Source: Euborellia annulipes (taxonomy: Eukaryota; Arthropoda; Insecta; Dermaptera; Anisolabididae). From it: DNA of 64,000 bases. Under the pieces are notes generated by a model that made no database searches, was not told where the DNA came from, and was given only the letters and a program-made list of their open reading frames with translations. The stretch spans positions 30,194 through 94,193 of the forward strand of contig JAKCPI010000513.1 in NCBI GenBank assembly GCA_023213315.1, read 5' to 3'. Of the stretch, positions 1 through 11,133 are shown piece by piece. Each line of letters begins with the position of its first letter. The first letter of the stretch is position 1. A program made the translations under genes and the position numbers.

Positions 1-146
1 ATAGAAAACCTTGCCTGTTTTCTTATCTGTAGAAGAGTTAATATACTGCGCGTCAAAGAAAACGTAACATTTCGTTTCTTCTCAAGAATACCTGTTCTAA
101 TCTACCTTAATGATACTCTAATTCAGGAGTGGCCAAGCTCTGATAC

Positions 147-333
147 CATGGACGTAACTAAAGGGCTGGGGGGGGGGGGATGGGACCAGCCCTCCTCGCT
201 GGGGGAACAAGCTATCCTCCGGGGGGCTTGTAAAGCCCCATATTTTCTCAATTTTTCTTGGGGCAGGGAGCTTTCTGGTGGGGCCCTGAGCCTTCTGAGG
301 GGGGCCCTCCGGCACCCCCTAGTTACGCCCATG
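147..333. mobile_element. hAT-like MITE, CATGGRCGTAACTA ends
   Basis: Inverted ends CATGGACGTAACTA and TAGTTACGCCCATG flank a G-run/C-run body. The 8-bp flanks tctgatac and cttgatag are only 5/8 alike. A fragment of the same 3' end lies near 46190-46211. Confidence 0.55.
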
Positions 334-544
334 CTTGATAGTTCGAACCATTTTTCAAAATTTGAAATTTTTCGAGAATACGTAATTAAAAGGTATGCAA
401 AAAAGGTATTAAAAATTTTTTTTACAAAAATTATATTTAATGAAAACATAAATAAAAGTACAAAAAATTAATTAATTTAACACATTTCATTTACTTCTCT
501 TGATAATTCTTTAAAACGGAAAGATAATATGATGAAGATAGGGA

Positions 545-878
545 CAGCCTGGTGGATATTATTGAGAAGGGTGAATAAATAAATCCAGAGCTGATATTCA
601 GCCAATTTATTCGGATTAAATCCCTGCGCTATAGGTCAACGTTTCGGGGCTCAAACGGCTCCTTCATCAGGACCATGCGGTGTCGAGAAAGCAATTCGCC
701 CTCAATTTGGTCATAAATGAATGATGTGGTTAGTTTTGCTACAGGACATGTGCTAAAAGGCAATGGTGCCGAACGAAGAATGGTGATTTGAGCCCCGAAA
801 CGTTTAGCGCAGGGATTTAATCCGAATAAATTGGCTGAATATCAGCTCTGGATTTATTTATTCACCCTTCTCAGGAAA
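545..878. mobile_element. foldback element with CTGATGA/CGAAAC cassette
   Basis: Arms of about 70 bases (566-635 and 802-876) pair almost perfectly; they share TTCGGATTAAATCCCTGCGC. The loop holds the CTGATGA-hairpin-CGAAACGTT cassette on the minus strand at 638-671, with a poorly paired hairpin here. Confidence 0.7.
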
Positions 879-1388
879 GATATTTTTTTTTTTAATACAT
901 TAACCCAAAAATGAAAAGGGAAGTCGGGTATATTTATTGAAAGCCACAAATAATCCTTCAAAGAGCGTGGCTCGCGAGCCGCAGGTTGACCACCCCTGCT
1001 CTAATTTAAGAAACATTTAATATGAAATATCTTATACATTTCTAAGTAAATTTAACAGAAATACAAATAATTTAAATCAATTTAAATAAAATAAAGATTT
1101 TCAATACGAGAGACAAATCAACATTATCTCGATATGTTTTGTTGATAATTGAATAAAAATTTTGTTTTTATAAGAATCGCCAATAAAAGAGAGCGAAAAG
1201 CTGATTTGCCAACAAACGAGAAATAAAAATCAAATATAAAAATATAACTTAAATCTTGAAAGTAAGTTAACTTTTTTTTTTTAAGATTGTCTATATTTTA
1301 AAACAAAATAGATGATAGCACTCACCCAGGACTGAATGTATTCAGGAAATAGGCCATTGCAGTCCATTAGAAAAAAAAAATATATAAT

Positions 1389-1627
1389 TTATTTAAATTT
1401 CAACTTCTCAAACCGCCTGGTTTCGACAGCACTGCCGCAGGTCTTCCTCAGTGAGAAGAAATCTTAAGGGTGTGAGTGCATCCACAAATCTCTAGATCTC
1501 CCTAACTGCCAACCGGATCTAGAGATTTGTGGATGCACTCACACCCTTAAGATTTCTTCTCACTGAGGAAGACCTGCGGGAGTTCGGTCAAAACCAGGCG
1601 GTTTGAGAAGTTGAAATTTAAATAAAT
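1389..1627. mobile_element. foldback element with two cassettes
   Basis: Near-perfect palindrome about 240 bases long immediately downstream of SDF4-like exon 4. Both arms carry CTGAGGA, A, GAC..GTC hairpin, then GAAAC or AAAAC (1420-1451 minus, 1563-1594 plus). The second copy extends the stem to GACC/GGTC. Confidence 0.75.
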
Positions 1628-1695
1628 AATATATTTTGTTTTTCTATTGGACTGCAGTGGCCTATTTACACCTTTCCTTAAAACAAAATATTTAC

Positions 1696-1845
1696 CAAAT
1701 TTATCGTAAAGTTCTTCAACCATTCCCAAAATTGTAGCATGGCTTGATTCTGGATGTCGAAAAGCTAAAAATTCATCCAACGTCAAATGATCAGGATCAG
1801 TTTTTGCAGCTTCCGACCAACTGGCTTTGTCTCTCATAATGGCCT
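1696..1845 (-). CDS. SDF4: SDF4-like exon 4 (third, degenerate EF-hand)
   Basis: Encodes EAIMRDKASWSEAAKTDPDH then LTLDEFLAFRHPESSHATIL and GMVEELYDKFG. The acceptor is TTTTTTTAG|AGGCC and the donor ATTTG|GTAAAT. The remaining EF-hands and the C-terminus must lie left of position 1. Confidence 0.86.
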
Positions 1846-4800
1846 CTAAAAAAAAAAACTATCTAAACTAAATAAACTATCATTATATATATATATATTA
1901 ATATAATGATAGTTTATTATTTAAAATGTATCATTATTATCGACATTGGTTAATTCTTTTTGTTTATTTTCTCAAAGAATTTTGTGTTCTGAGTTTTTTA
2001 TAAATGAGAGTTGATCTAACACTTGAAAATACGAAGATACACACTATTTTAGACCTTATTTAACACTGGTTTAAAAAGCATATATATGTAGATATATAGC
2101 CCTATATATTTTTAACTTAATTAAATTCAATTCAGTTATTCAAAGAGGGTATTTTTCCCCAATTAATAAACGTTAATACTATATTAAATAATCTCGACTC
2201 AGCTTCGAAAGAAGTCAAAATTTTATATAATCAAAAAATAGAAAATGACATTTACATATGAAAAATTTTATCAAATTTTATTAAAACCAAGCGAAATTCT
2301 TCAAAGGGAGTAATTTTTTCAATTAATAAAGGTTAATATTATATTAAATAATCTGGTCTTGGCTTGGAAAGAGGTAGAAATTTTATATAATCAAAAAAAA
2401 AGAGATAACATAAATATATGAGAATGTTTAATAAATTTTACCAAAAGCAATAAAAATTAATCAAAGAAACTATTTTTCCCAACAGTGGCGTATATAGAAA
2501 TTTTTTTCGGGGGGGCCCGAACTCAAAAATTTTTCTGAGGAAAATTTTTTTTTAAAGAAACTATACTTTTTTTACACGAAATTTTTTGAGGAACATTTTT
2601 TCTATTGCGGAGCCAAAGTTGTCCATCCTGCGGAAAAATTTGTTGCGCTGATGTCTGTATATCCCTATATATGTATATGGGTTTGGGAAATTTCGGGGGG
2701 GGGCCCGGGCCCCCTCGGCCCCCCCCTTAAATACGCCCCTGTTTCCCAATTATTAAACGTTAATACTATATTAAATAATCTTGTCTCGGCTTCGAAAGAG
2801 GTCAAAATTTTATATAATCAAAAAATAGCAAATGACATTTAGATATAAAAGATTTTTTCAAATTTTATTAAAACCAAAGGTTGTTATTCAATAAGAGTAA
2901 TTTTTTCAATTAATAAACGTTAATATTATATTAAATAATCTGGTCCCGGCTTGGAAGGAAGTAGAAATATTATATATTCAAAAAATAGCAAATGACATTT
3001 AGGTATGAAAAATTTTATCAAATTTTATTAAAGCCAAAGGAAGTTATTCAAGGAGAGTAATTTTTTCAAATAATAAACGTTAATACTATATTAAATAATT
3101 TGGTCTCGGCTTGGAAAGAAGTAGAAATTTTATATAATCAAAAAATAGCAAATGACATTTAGGTATGAAAAATTTTATCAAATTTTATTAAAACCAAGCG
3201 AAATTCTTCAAAGGGAGTAATTTTTTCAATTAATAAAGGTTAATATTATATTAAATAATCTGGTCTCGGCTTGGAAAGAAGTAGAAATTTTATATAATCA
3301 AAAAATAGCAAATGACATTTTGATATGAAAGATTTTATCAAATTTTATTTAAACCAAGGGAAGTTATCCAAGGAGATTAATTTTCTCAATTAATAAATGT
3401 TAATATTATATTAAATAATCTGGTCTGGCTTTGAAAGAAGTAGAAATTTTATATAATCAAAAAATAGCAAATGACATTTAGGTATGAAAAATTTTATCAA
3501 ATTTTATTAAAACCAAAGGAAGTTATTCAAGGAGAGTAATTTTTTCAATTAATAAATGTTAATATTATATTAAATAATCTGGTCTCGGCTTGGAAAGAAG
3601 TAGAAATATTATATATTCAAAAAATAGAAAATGACATTCCTAGATATGAAAGATTTTATCAAATTTTATTTAAACCAAGGGAAGTTATTCAAGGAGAGTA
3701 ATTTTCTCAATTAATAAATGTTAATATTATATTAAATAATCTGGTCTTGGCTTGGAAAGAGGTAGAAATTTTATATAATCAAAAAAAAAAAGGAGATAAC
3801 ATAGATATATGAGAATTTTTAATAAATTTTACCAAAAGCAATTAAATTTAATCAGAGAAACTAATTTTTCCCAATTATTAAACGTTATTACTATATTAAA
3901 TAATCTGGTCTGGCTTTGAAAGAAGTAGAAATTTTATATAATCAAAAAATAGCAAATGACATTTAGGTATGAAAAATTTTATCAAATTTTATTAAAACCA
4001 AAGGAAGTTATTCAAGGAGAGTAATTTTTTCAATTAATAAATGTTAATACTATATTAAATAATCTGGTCTTGGCTTGGAAAGAAGTAGAAATATTATATA
4101 TTCAAAAAATAGAAAATGACATTTAGGCCTAGATATGAAAGATTTTATCAAATTTTATTAAAACCAAGGGAAGTTATTCAAGGAGAGTAATTTTTTCAAT
4201 TAATAAATGTTAATACTATATTAAATAATCTGGTCTCGGCTTGGAAAGAAGTAGAAATATTATATATTCAAAAAATAGAAAATGACATTTAGATATGAAA
4301 GATTTTATCAAATTTTATTAAAACCAAGGGAAGTTATTCAAGGAGAGTAATTTTTTCAATTAATAAATGTTAATACTATATTAAATAATCTGGTCTTGGC
4401 TTGGAAAGAAGTAGAAATATTATATATTCAAAAAATAGAAAATGACATTTAGATATGAAAGATTTTATCAAATTTTATTAAAACCAAGGGAAGTTATTCA
4501 AGGAGAGTAATTTTTTCAATTAATAAATGTTAATACTATATTAAATAATCTGGTCTTGGCTTGGAAAGAAGTAGAAATTTTATATAATCAAAAAATAGCA
4601 AATGACATTTAGGTATGAAAAATTTTATCAAATTTTATTAAAGCCAAAGGAAGTTATTCAAGGAGAGTAATTTTTTCAATTAATAAAGGTTAATATTATA
4701 TTAAATAATCTGGTCTTGGCTTGGAAAGAAGTAGAAATTTTATATAATCAAAAAATAGCAAATGACATTTAGGTATGAAAAATTTTATCAAATTTTATTA

Positions 4801-7800
4801 AAACCAAGCGAAATTCTTCAAAGGGAGTAATTTTTTCAATTAATAAAGGTTAATATTATATTAAATAATCTGGTCTTGGCTTGGAAAGAGGTAGAAATTT
4901 TATATAATCAAAAAAAAAAGAGATAACATAAATATATGAGAATGTTTAATAAATTTTACCAAAAGCAATAAAAATTAATCAAAGAAACTATTTTTCCCAA
5001 TTATTAAACGTTAATACTATATTAAATAATCTTGTCTCGGCTTCGAAAGAGGTCAAAATTTTATATAATCAAAAAATAGCAAATGACATTTACATATGAA
5101 AGATTTTTTTCAAATTTTATTAAAACCAAAGGTTGTTATTCAAGGAGAGTAATTTTTTCAATTAATAAACGTTAATACTATATTAAATAATCTGGTCTCG
5201 GCTTGGAAAGAAGTAGAAATTTTATATAATCAAAAAATAGCAAATGACATTTAGGTATGAAAAATTTTATCAAATTTTATTAAAACCAAAGGAAGTTATT
5301 CAAGGAGAGTAATTTTTTCAATTAATAAAGGTTAATATTATATTAAATAATCTGGTGTCGGCTTGGAAAGAAGTAGAAATTTTATATAATCAAAAAAAAT
5401 CAGATTACAAATATAGTCCATATATATATATATATATATTCACAAATGTCAAATTTCATTAAAAGCAAGGAAAGTTATTCAAAGAAAGTATTTTTCTCAA
5501 ATAATAAGCGTTAATATAATACTATATTAAATAATCTGGTCTCGGCTTCGAAAGATGTCAAAATTTTATATACAGTCGGTGTAAAAAGTATTCGTACCCT
5601 GGGAAATTTTACAAAAAAATGTTTAATACTCTCGAACCATACAACATAAACAAATAAACATTTGTTCATCTTATAAATTCTTCTTTTCTTAATAACATCG
5701 AAGAAAAATAAATAATAAATTATAATATTTGATAATCCAAAACAATAAAATAACAAAAAATAGCGATTTCCGAATCACAAAAAGTATTCGTACACTATGA
5801 TATAAATGACGAAATCTGATCCTAGGAGGGCAACATTGGTCGTATGCTTGTTTACAACCTTTAGATTTGTTCCAATCTTTTAGATTATTTGATTGCAAAT
5901 TCTATTTGACAAAAATGTGTTGTAAAAGGTCCTTTCAACGATTCAATCTATTATTCATCGATTTTGTACACGAAGAACCGAAAAAATGCAGGCAGAAGAG
6001 ATTGACCACAGGTCTTTTCAAATACCGATGAAAGATTATCGTGGGTTTTATTAAAAAAAAACCCCAAAATTTCTGCTCCGACGATTATCTTTACAATGGA
6101 AGATTGATGGGTACTGTGAGGGACAATATTAAGTCCCACCCATGCGTTTTCTACTTGTGATTATTTCATTGTTTTTATAAAAGAAAATGAAAATCTTTAT
6201 TGAAAATTTTCTAGGTTTGAACCATGAACGTTTCCATTAAAAAATCTATAATATATACAATCAAATAATCACAAGTATAAAACGCATGAGTGGGACTTAA
6301 TATTGTCCCTCACTGTACATGTTTCTGTTAGTAATCGTTAGTTAGTATTCCGCAAGAAACGTTATCAAGTCCGAGTAATGAGGAAGATTTTTTTTTTATT
6401 AAGACTATTGGAGAAAAACGACTCCAGTTCGCCAAAAAACACATCAATAAAGATAATGGCTTTTGGAATAAACTCATATATATATATTTGGAATAAACTC
6501 ATATTCTCGGATGAGAGTAAATTAAATATTTTTGGTTCAAATGGGAGATGTACAGTGTGCAAAAAAAAAAAAAAAAATTGTTAACTAAACTCAAATAATT
6601 TAATATACACTGAGAAAGACTGCAGTGGCTCCGGGCTGTATGAGTGCTGGAGGTGTTAGGAAATTACATTTTATTGAAGTGACAATGGATTATAAGATGT
6701 ATATTGACATTTAAAAAGACAATCTACCCTTTGGTGCGGAAAAACTTGTTGAAAGTGAATTCATTTTTCAACAGGACAAAGACCCAAGCATTGAGCTCAT
6801 AAAAAATGCAGCCAGCAAAAATTGCCTCTTATATATTGTACCCCACAATTAGATACTCTTTCACAATCACAGGGCTTGAATCCCATAGAACATTTGTGCA
6901 GTATTCTAGAGAATTCAATTATGAAAAGACTGGCATCGAATTGTGCAGGATCTATTGAAATTTTACCTCAATAATGGGATGAAATTTCACTTGCCATTAC
7001 AAAATATTGTGCTGATTCAATGCTACGAAATCTGTAGGCAGTAATGAATTCTAAAGGATACCGAACAAAGTATCAATTTTGTTTTTATTGTTAAAAAATT
7101 GCGGTATACGAATACTTTTATAAATCTTTCGGAAATCGCTATTTTTTGTTATTTTATTGTTTTGGATTATCAAATATTATAATTTATTATTTATTTTTCT
7201 TCGATGTTATTAAGAAAAGAAGAATTTATAAGATGAACAAATGTTTATTTGTTTATCTTTTATGGTTCGAAAGAATTAAACATTTTTTTGTAAACTTTCT
7301 CAGTGTACGAATACTTTTACACACACTTTAATGAAAAAAAATCAGATGTATGACAAGGGCGTACCCAGGATCAAATCTAGCGGGGAGAGGGGCAGGCCAT
7401 GGTCGTCCATATTGTGACATAGCTTTTTTTTATATAGAGGAGAAAAGCCTTCAAATTAAAGGCATAAAAACCCTCGAGTCCTAACAAAAAAAAATCATTC
7501 CCCTTTTGGTTACCCCTGGTGCATCGTGCACTATGACACACACCACACCCACCTGTCTCTGGCCGCGGCCAACACCCGGTACCCCATGAGATGACCTGAA
7601 TATTCGCCATCGCCCTAGCTAATTTTGTTTCGTTTCATCACTTAATAAACAGTTAATTTTTATTTCTTGCTTCTAGGGGCGGAGGCAGCTGCCCCTCGCT
7701 GGGTACGCCCATGTCCCCATGCCTTATCTATGTGATTATTTCATTGTTTTTCTTTTAATAAATATGAAAAATTTTTGATGGAAATTTTTCATTAAAGAAT

Positions 7801-10800
7801 TCCATCTTTTATAAAAAAAACAATGAAATAATCACATGTGGGACTGTGGTACTATGACAATATCGCTGAATAATATGCGGAGAATAGAGTGATAGACAGG
7901 AAGAGAGGATGTCAGCCAAAAGAAGAGCCTCTATCGAATAATGACTGACATCCTCTCTTCCTGTCTATCATTCTAATCGTTGAACAGCCACTTCCCTTAT
8001 CAACATCTTTGAATAGAGTTTAATTCTAAATATTTTTGTTTCTATAATAAAATATCCTTTGAACAAAATTTTGTTTGGGAATACCCATAACATGTAGTAA
8101 ATAAATAAATATTAATTTTTATTATCCAAAAGAAAAATTAAACAGTTATGCTCTAGGCATTTACAATTAGTTAAACAAAGCTTAAAAAACATGGTGTCAG
8201 GCGAAGGTCTTCAAACCAGCATCGAAAACGGTGGCCAAAATTATTCAATGTTCTAAATAATTTTAAATCAGTTGGGAATTTAAAAATAATTTTTTCATCT
8301 TGACCAAATTTGATTAAATTTATATTTTTAAGAGTGAGGTGATGGCCGTATAATTGACAAATATGAGTAGGATGGCAGACAGGAAAGAAACAGACGAAAA
8401 TTTAATCAATCTTTATCCAATTTTTTATCTCGATTGCCGACGTTTCGGGACGCAAGTCAACAATCGGCCTCAGGACAATCGGTTGACTACTAATAGTGAG
8501 GTGTTGGCTGTACAATTGACAAATATGATTGCTGAAGTTTCGGGCGCAAGTCGCATCCTTCCTCAGAACAATCGGTTGACTACTATTGACAATAGTGAGG
8601 TGATGGCTGTACAATCATATTTGTCAATTGAACAGCCATCACCTCACTATTAGTAATCAACCGATTGTCCTGAGAAAGGGCGCGACACCGTAATGTCGGC
8701 AATCGAAATAAAAAAATTGGATAAAGATTGATTAAATTTTTGTCTGATTTCTTTCCTGACTGCCATCCTGCTCATATTTGTTTATATTTTTATTTCAAAA
8801 TACCTTTGACAGATCGTGATAAAGAGCGATGACGTTCATCGTGCTGTTTAATATATTCTTCATCAAATCCTTTGGTTTTCATAAAGTATGTGTGATATTC
8901 CTCCCACGAGATAAGTCCTGGTTAATAAAAAAAAATTAAAAATTTATTAATATCAAAAAGAATCCACTCAATTGTATTTAAACATAGTTTCTAAGTCAGG
9001 AACCATAGATAATATTAAAATGTTAAATAGTGTTTAATATATACAATGGTAGTGGTGCACATGTGATTATTTCATTGGTTTTGTTTTAAACATGAAAATA
9101 TTTTTTTGTTCAATGAATTCATAGAATCGAAAGTATAGGAATAAAAATTTCCAATTTATTTTATAGAAACACTGAAATAATCACATGAGAAAATCCATGG
9201 GGCTTCTCTATTTTCATCCCCACCTTTTAATGTTTATATATGATCTAAGATCCGAATAGGAAACGATTTGCACCCAGCTGTTTAAGGCTGTACGCACACC
9301 ATAAAACGTTTTGCCCAAGAGCAAAATGTTTTGCTCAATGTCAACGCACACCGATTAGACAAAATGATTTGCCTTTGGACAAAATGTTTTGCCATTGAGT
9401 GGTTTTACCTAATCGGTGTGCGTTGGCATTCTTTGCTCAATGGCCGAATATTTTGTCCAATGTCAAAGCACACAGATAGAGCAAAACGTTCAATGACAAA
9501 ACATTTTGTTCGATGATGTCGAATTATGCTCAATTGTGTTTCGCCTCTTCGGTGTGCGTTGACCAATAGAAAAGCATTGAAAAAACTGTTTTAGGCACGA
9601 TTAGTCAAAAACGTTTTTGCTCAATTGGTGTGCGTTCAGCCAAAAGGATGAAAAGTATTTTATTTTACATGAATCACAAGTATAAAACGCCTGGGTGGGA
9701 TTTAATATTCACTGACCATGTCATCTATCTGGGTTTTTGCTCTGATGAAGGGCCGTGGGGAATCTGGATACTCGTATCCGAATTGTATATTTTTTTTTTT
9801 TTGAGAAAAAATATTGTCCCCTCACTGTACCATCTATTGCAATACTATTGAGACTATTCGTTCGGTCTATTGTCTGCTTTGAAAAAGCTATTTCTCACAA
9901 AGACAAGCTGCCATTTGGGTTGCCTAACTACCGGGCTTTGGTCTCAATACTATTGAAATATATATATGGTATGCAGGGGCGCCGGAACGAATTTGAATCA
10001 GGGGGGGGGGGGCAAAAAAATTTTTTTTAGAAAATTAAAATAATTTAATATGTTTAAATAGTATAAAACAAAAACAAATCTACTATAAAACTTTAAAAAT
10101 TTTAAAAAATCACAATTTTAATAAAATTAAAATTTTAAAAAATTTGCTAGTGATTTTATCAAAAATTTTTGAAAAAAATGAATTTCGTACTCTTTTAATT
10201 TTTTTTAATTTAGAAGATTTTATTTTTCAAAAGTAAAAATGTATCATTTTTAAAAATAAATGAAATAAAAGAAGACATATTGCCCCCCACATAGGATGCC
10301 AGGGGGGGGGGGGCAATGTACCCTTGCCCCCCCCCCCACCAGTTCCGGCGCCTATGATGGTATGTGAAGATAAGTTTTCTTTGGTTAAGTTAAGCATTGG
10401 TTGAGATTAATTCGACGTTTCGGCTCTACATTTGGAGCCACTTTTAAGAATATGGGATTAAGAGGTAATGGTGGAGGTGGGTTGTTTATAAATCTCAAGA
10501 ACCAAATTGCCTAACCAGAGAAAACTGTGCATACACTCAGTCGCAGAAGCCTTCCAAAATATTTATATATGTATAGATATATAATATATATACAAGTATA
10601 TCTAAAACTTTAAAATAATATATACCATTTCGTGGATTGACATCAATCAAGATAAATAGTCCATGGTTTTGGCTAAGTGCTTGATTAATATGTTCCTTTA
10701 CTTTATTATGAATCCAATTAGTCAATTCTTCCAGTGTCAGAATGTGATCAGAATCTTTATCAGCTCTGAAAAATAAATATCAATTAAAACATCATTTAAA

Positions 10801-11133
10801 AATTATATATACACCCGCTGTTATAAATAAACTTTAAAAATATTTTTATATATTGATTTTAAATATAGCTAATAGAAATAAGATGCAAATAAAAAATAAA
10901 TGTTTAAAATACTTATTAAAAATTTCTTCAAGTAAACTTCGAGGATCTTGGCCATCAATTAATTCGTGTGGCGGAATTTGTTGTAAATATGGCTGAGGCA
11001 TTGGCATTTCAGGTAAATAAGTAGCAAGTCGATGTTTGGATGTTGATTTTAGTGGATATCGAAACGTGGCTGCCACTAGAGCCAAATAGAGAGCTGGTGG
11101 CACCAAAATCGACCATCGGGGCAGAGATCTCAT
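1696..11133 (-). CDS. SDF4: Cab45/SDF4-like EF-hand protein, 5' part (4 exons)
   Basis: Cab45 is a CREC-family calcium-binding protein of the Golgi lumen involved in cargo sorting. Exons 10913-11133, 10626-10765, 8804-8917 and 1696-1845 join in phase to give 208 codons; the rest lies left of the window. Residues 1-25 have a hydrophobic stretch (WSILVPPALYLALVAATF), a signal peptide or anchor. EF-hand loops visible: DKDSDHILTLEE, canonical except H for G at position 6, and DVNPRNGLISWE, with R at position 5. A third, TDPDHLTLDEF, is degenerate, as in the known family. The strings YFMKTKGFDEEYI and HPESSHATILGMVEEL match Cab45 better than reticulocalbins. The start ATG at 11133 has an in-frame TAA shortly upstream, or an upstream acceptor TTTTAAG. 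The first intron is 147 bases; the third is about 7 kb of repeats. Confidence 0.85.
2120..5572. repeat. 160-bp tandem satellite, about 21 copies
   Basis: The landmark TATTAAATAATCT recurs at a spacing of 160 bases with only small deviations (159-166, one of 183). Units fall into subtypes, for example GGTCTTGGCTTGGAAAGAAG against TTGTCTCGGCTTCGAAAGAG. The array lies in the third SDF4-like intron. It is interrupted by a hAT-type element (2483-2741) and a Tc1 element (5573 on); a remnant resumes near 7329-7353. Confidence 0.9.
2483..2741. mobile_element. hAT-like MITE inside the satellite
   Basis: Ends CAGTGGCGTAT and ATACGCCCCTG; perfect 8-bp duplication TTTCCCAA on both sides (2475-2482, 2742-2749). 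Removing element plus one duplication restores the 160-base spacing of the array. Confidence 0.88.
5573..7328 (+). mobile_element. decayed Tc1-like transposon with long inverted ends
   Basis: Terminal inverted repeats of about 200 bases (5573-5790 and 7100-7328) begin CAGTCGGTGTAAAAAG and are flanked by TA. The body holds a broken plus-strand Tc1 transposase: GEKRLQFAKKHINKDN and FSDESKLNIFGSNGR (6412-6552) and, after stops, FQQDKDPSIELIKN (about 6765-6806). Several stops and shifts make it inactive. It also contains a MITE (6114-6315). Confidence 0.88.
6114..6315. mobile_element. TA-flanked MITE (CAGTGAGGGACAATATT ends)
   Basis: Inverted ends of about 55 bases, starting CAGTGAGGGACAATATTAAG, flanked by TA. 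The inner part of the end reads GTGATTATTTCATTGTTTTT. Related copies or halves occur at 7728-7838, 9058-9190, 9660-9830, 22200-22385 and 39763-39800. Confidence 0.82.
7354..7713. mobile_element. hAT-like element, CAAGGGCGTACCCAGG family
   Basis: Ends CAAGGGCGTACCCAGGATC and GCTGGGTACGCCCATG. The flanking octamers do not match here, but a second, inverted copy at 28968-29273 has a perfect one. Shared interior includes CATAAAAACCCTCGAGTCCT. Confidence 0.7.
7728..7975. repeat. partial MITE and adjoining hairpin
   Basis: 7728-7838 is a shortened copy of the TA-flanked MITE (GTGATTATTTCATTGTTTTT and its complement). 7885-7970 is a separate hairpin whose arms read GATAGACAGGAAGAGAGGAT. Confidence 0.6.
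8360..8778. mobile_element. foldback element with degenerate cassettes
   Basis: Arms begin AATATGAGTAGGATGGCAGA and end with the complement, close to SDF4-like exon 3. The loop repeats the block CAATCGGTTGACTACTA with GCCGACGTTTCGGGACGC; one cassette reads CTGAGGA, A, GGATGC..GCGCCC, GAAAC on the minus strand near 8535-8566. Confidence 0.65.
8804..8917 (-). CDS. SDF4: SDF4-like exon 3 (end of second EF-hand)
   Basis: Encodes LISWEEYHTYFMKTKGF then DEEYIKQHDERHRSLSRSVK. The acceptor is AACCAG|GACTTA and the donor CAAAG|GTATTT. A foldback element ends about 25 bases beyond the donor. Confidence 0.88.
9058..9190. mobile_element. partial TA-type MITE
   Basis: Inverted GTGATTATTTCATTGGTTTT near 9063 and its complement near 9185; the outermost TIR bases are lost. 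Confidence 0.55.
9286..9641. mobile_element. Harbinger-like element built of GGTGTGCGTT repeats
   Basis: Ends GGCTGTACGCACACC and GGTGTGCGTTCAGCC. Inside, ACGCACACCGATTAGACAAA-type units and GCAAAACGTTTTGTCC-type units recur in both orientations at 30-60-base intervals. Related copies lie at 15361-15751 and 42664-42860. Confidence 0.6.
9660..9830. repeat. MITE half with inserted stretch
   Basis: AATCACAAGTATAAAACGC and GTGGGATTTAATATT of the TA-type MITE are separated from AATATTGTCCCCTCACTGTA by about 105 bases, so the end was split by an insertion or rearrangement. Confidence 0.5.
9974..10356. mobile_element. hAT-like element, CAGGGGCGCCGGAAC family
   Basis: Ends CAGGGGCGCCGGAAC and GTTCCGGCGCCTATG with a perfect 8-bp duplication ATGGTATG (9966-9973, 10357-10364). 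Subterminal G-run and C-run flank an AT-rich core. Second copy at 36233-36614. Confidence 0.88.
10370..10530. repeat. half foldback with well-paired cassette
   Basis: Minus-strand cassette 10414-10448: CTTAAAA, GT, GGCTC loop GAGCC, GAAACGTC. The arms TTTTCTTTGGTTAAGTTAAG and the partly complementary CCTAACCAGAGAAAAC flank it. It ends next to SDF4-like exon 2. Confidence 0.5.
10626..10765 (-). CDS. SDF4: SDF4-like exon 2 (first EF-hand)
   Basis: Encodes ADKDSDHILTLEELTNWIHN then KVKEHINQALSQNHGLFIL and IDVNPRN. Loop residues D, D, D at positions 1, 3, 5 and E at 12 are present. The acceptor is TTTTCAG|AGCTGA and the donor AAATG|GTATAT. Confidence 0.88.
10913..11133 (-). CDS. SDF4: SDF4-like exon 1 (signal sequence)
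   Basis: Begins MRSLPRWSILVPPALYLAL and ends PRSLLEEIFN plus two bases. The donor is AATAA|GTATTT. The N-terminus is hydrophobic with a preceding Arg, as expected for entry to the secretory pathway. Confidence 0.82.

Noticed and set aside
148..471. Overlapping 107- and 108-codon frames on both strands
   Set aside because: They read through a hAT-type MITE with G and C runs; no domain, and both strands are open for compositional reasons.
2120..5572. CRISPR-like look of regularly spaced repeats
   Set aside because: The whole 160-base unit is repeated with no unique spacers, and the host is a eukaryote; it is a satellite.
5511..7331. Two similar frames beginning MLFYCFGLSNIIIYYL at opposite ends
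   Set aside because: They are the same inverted-terminal-repeat sequence of the Tc1 element read from each end, not genes.
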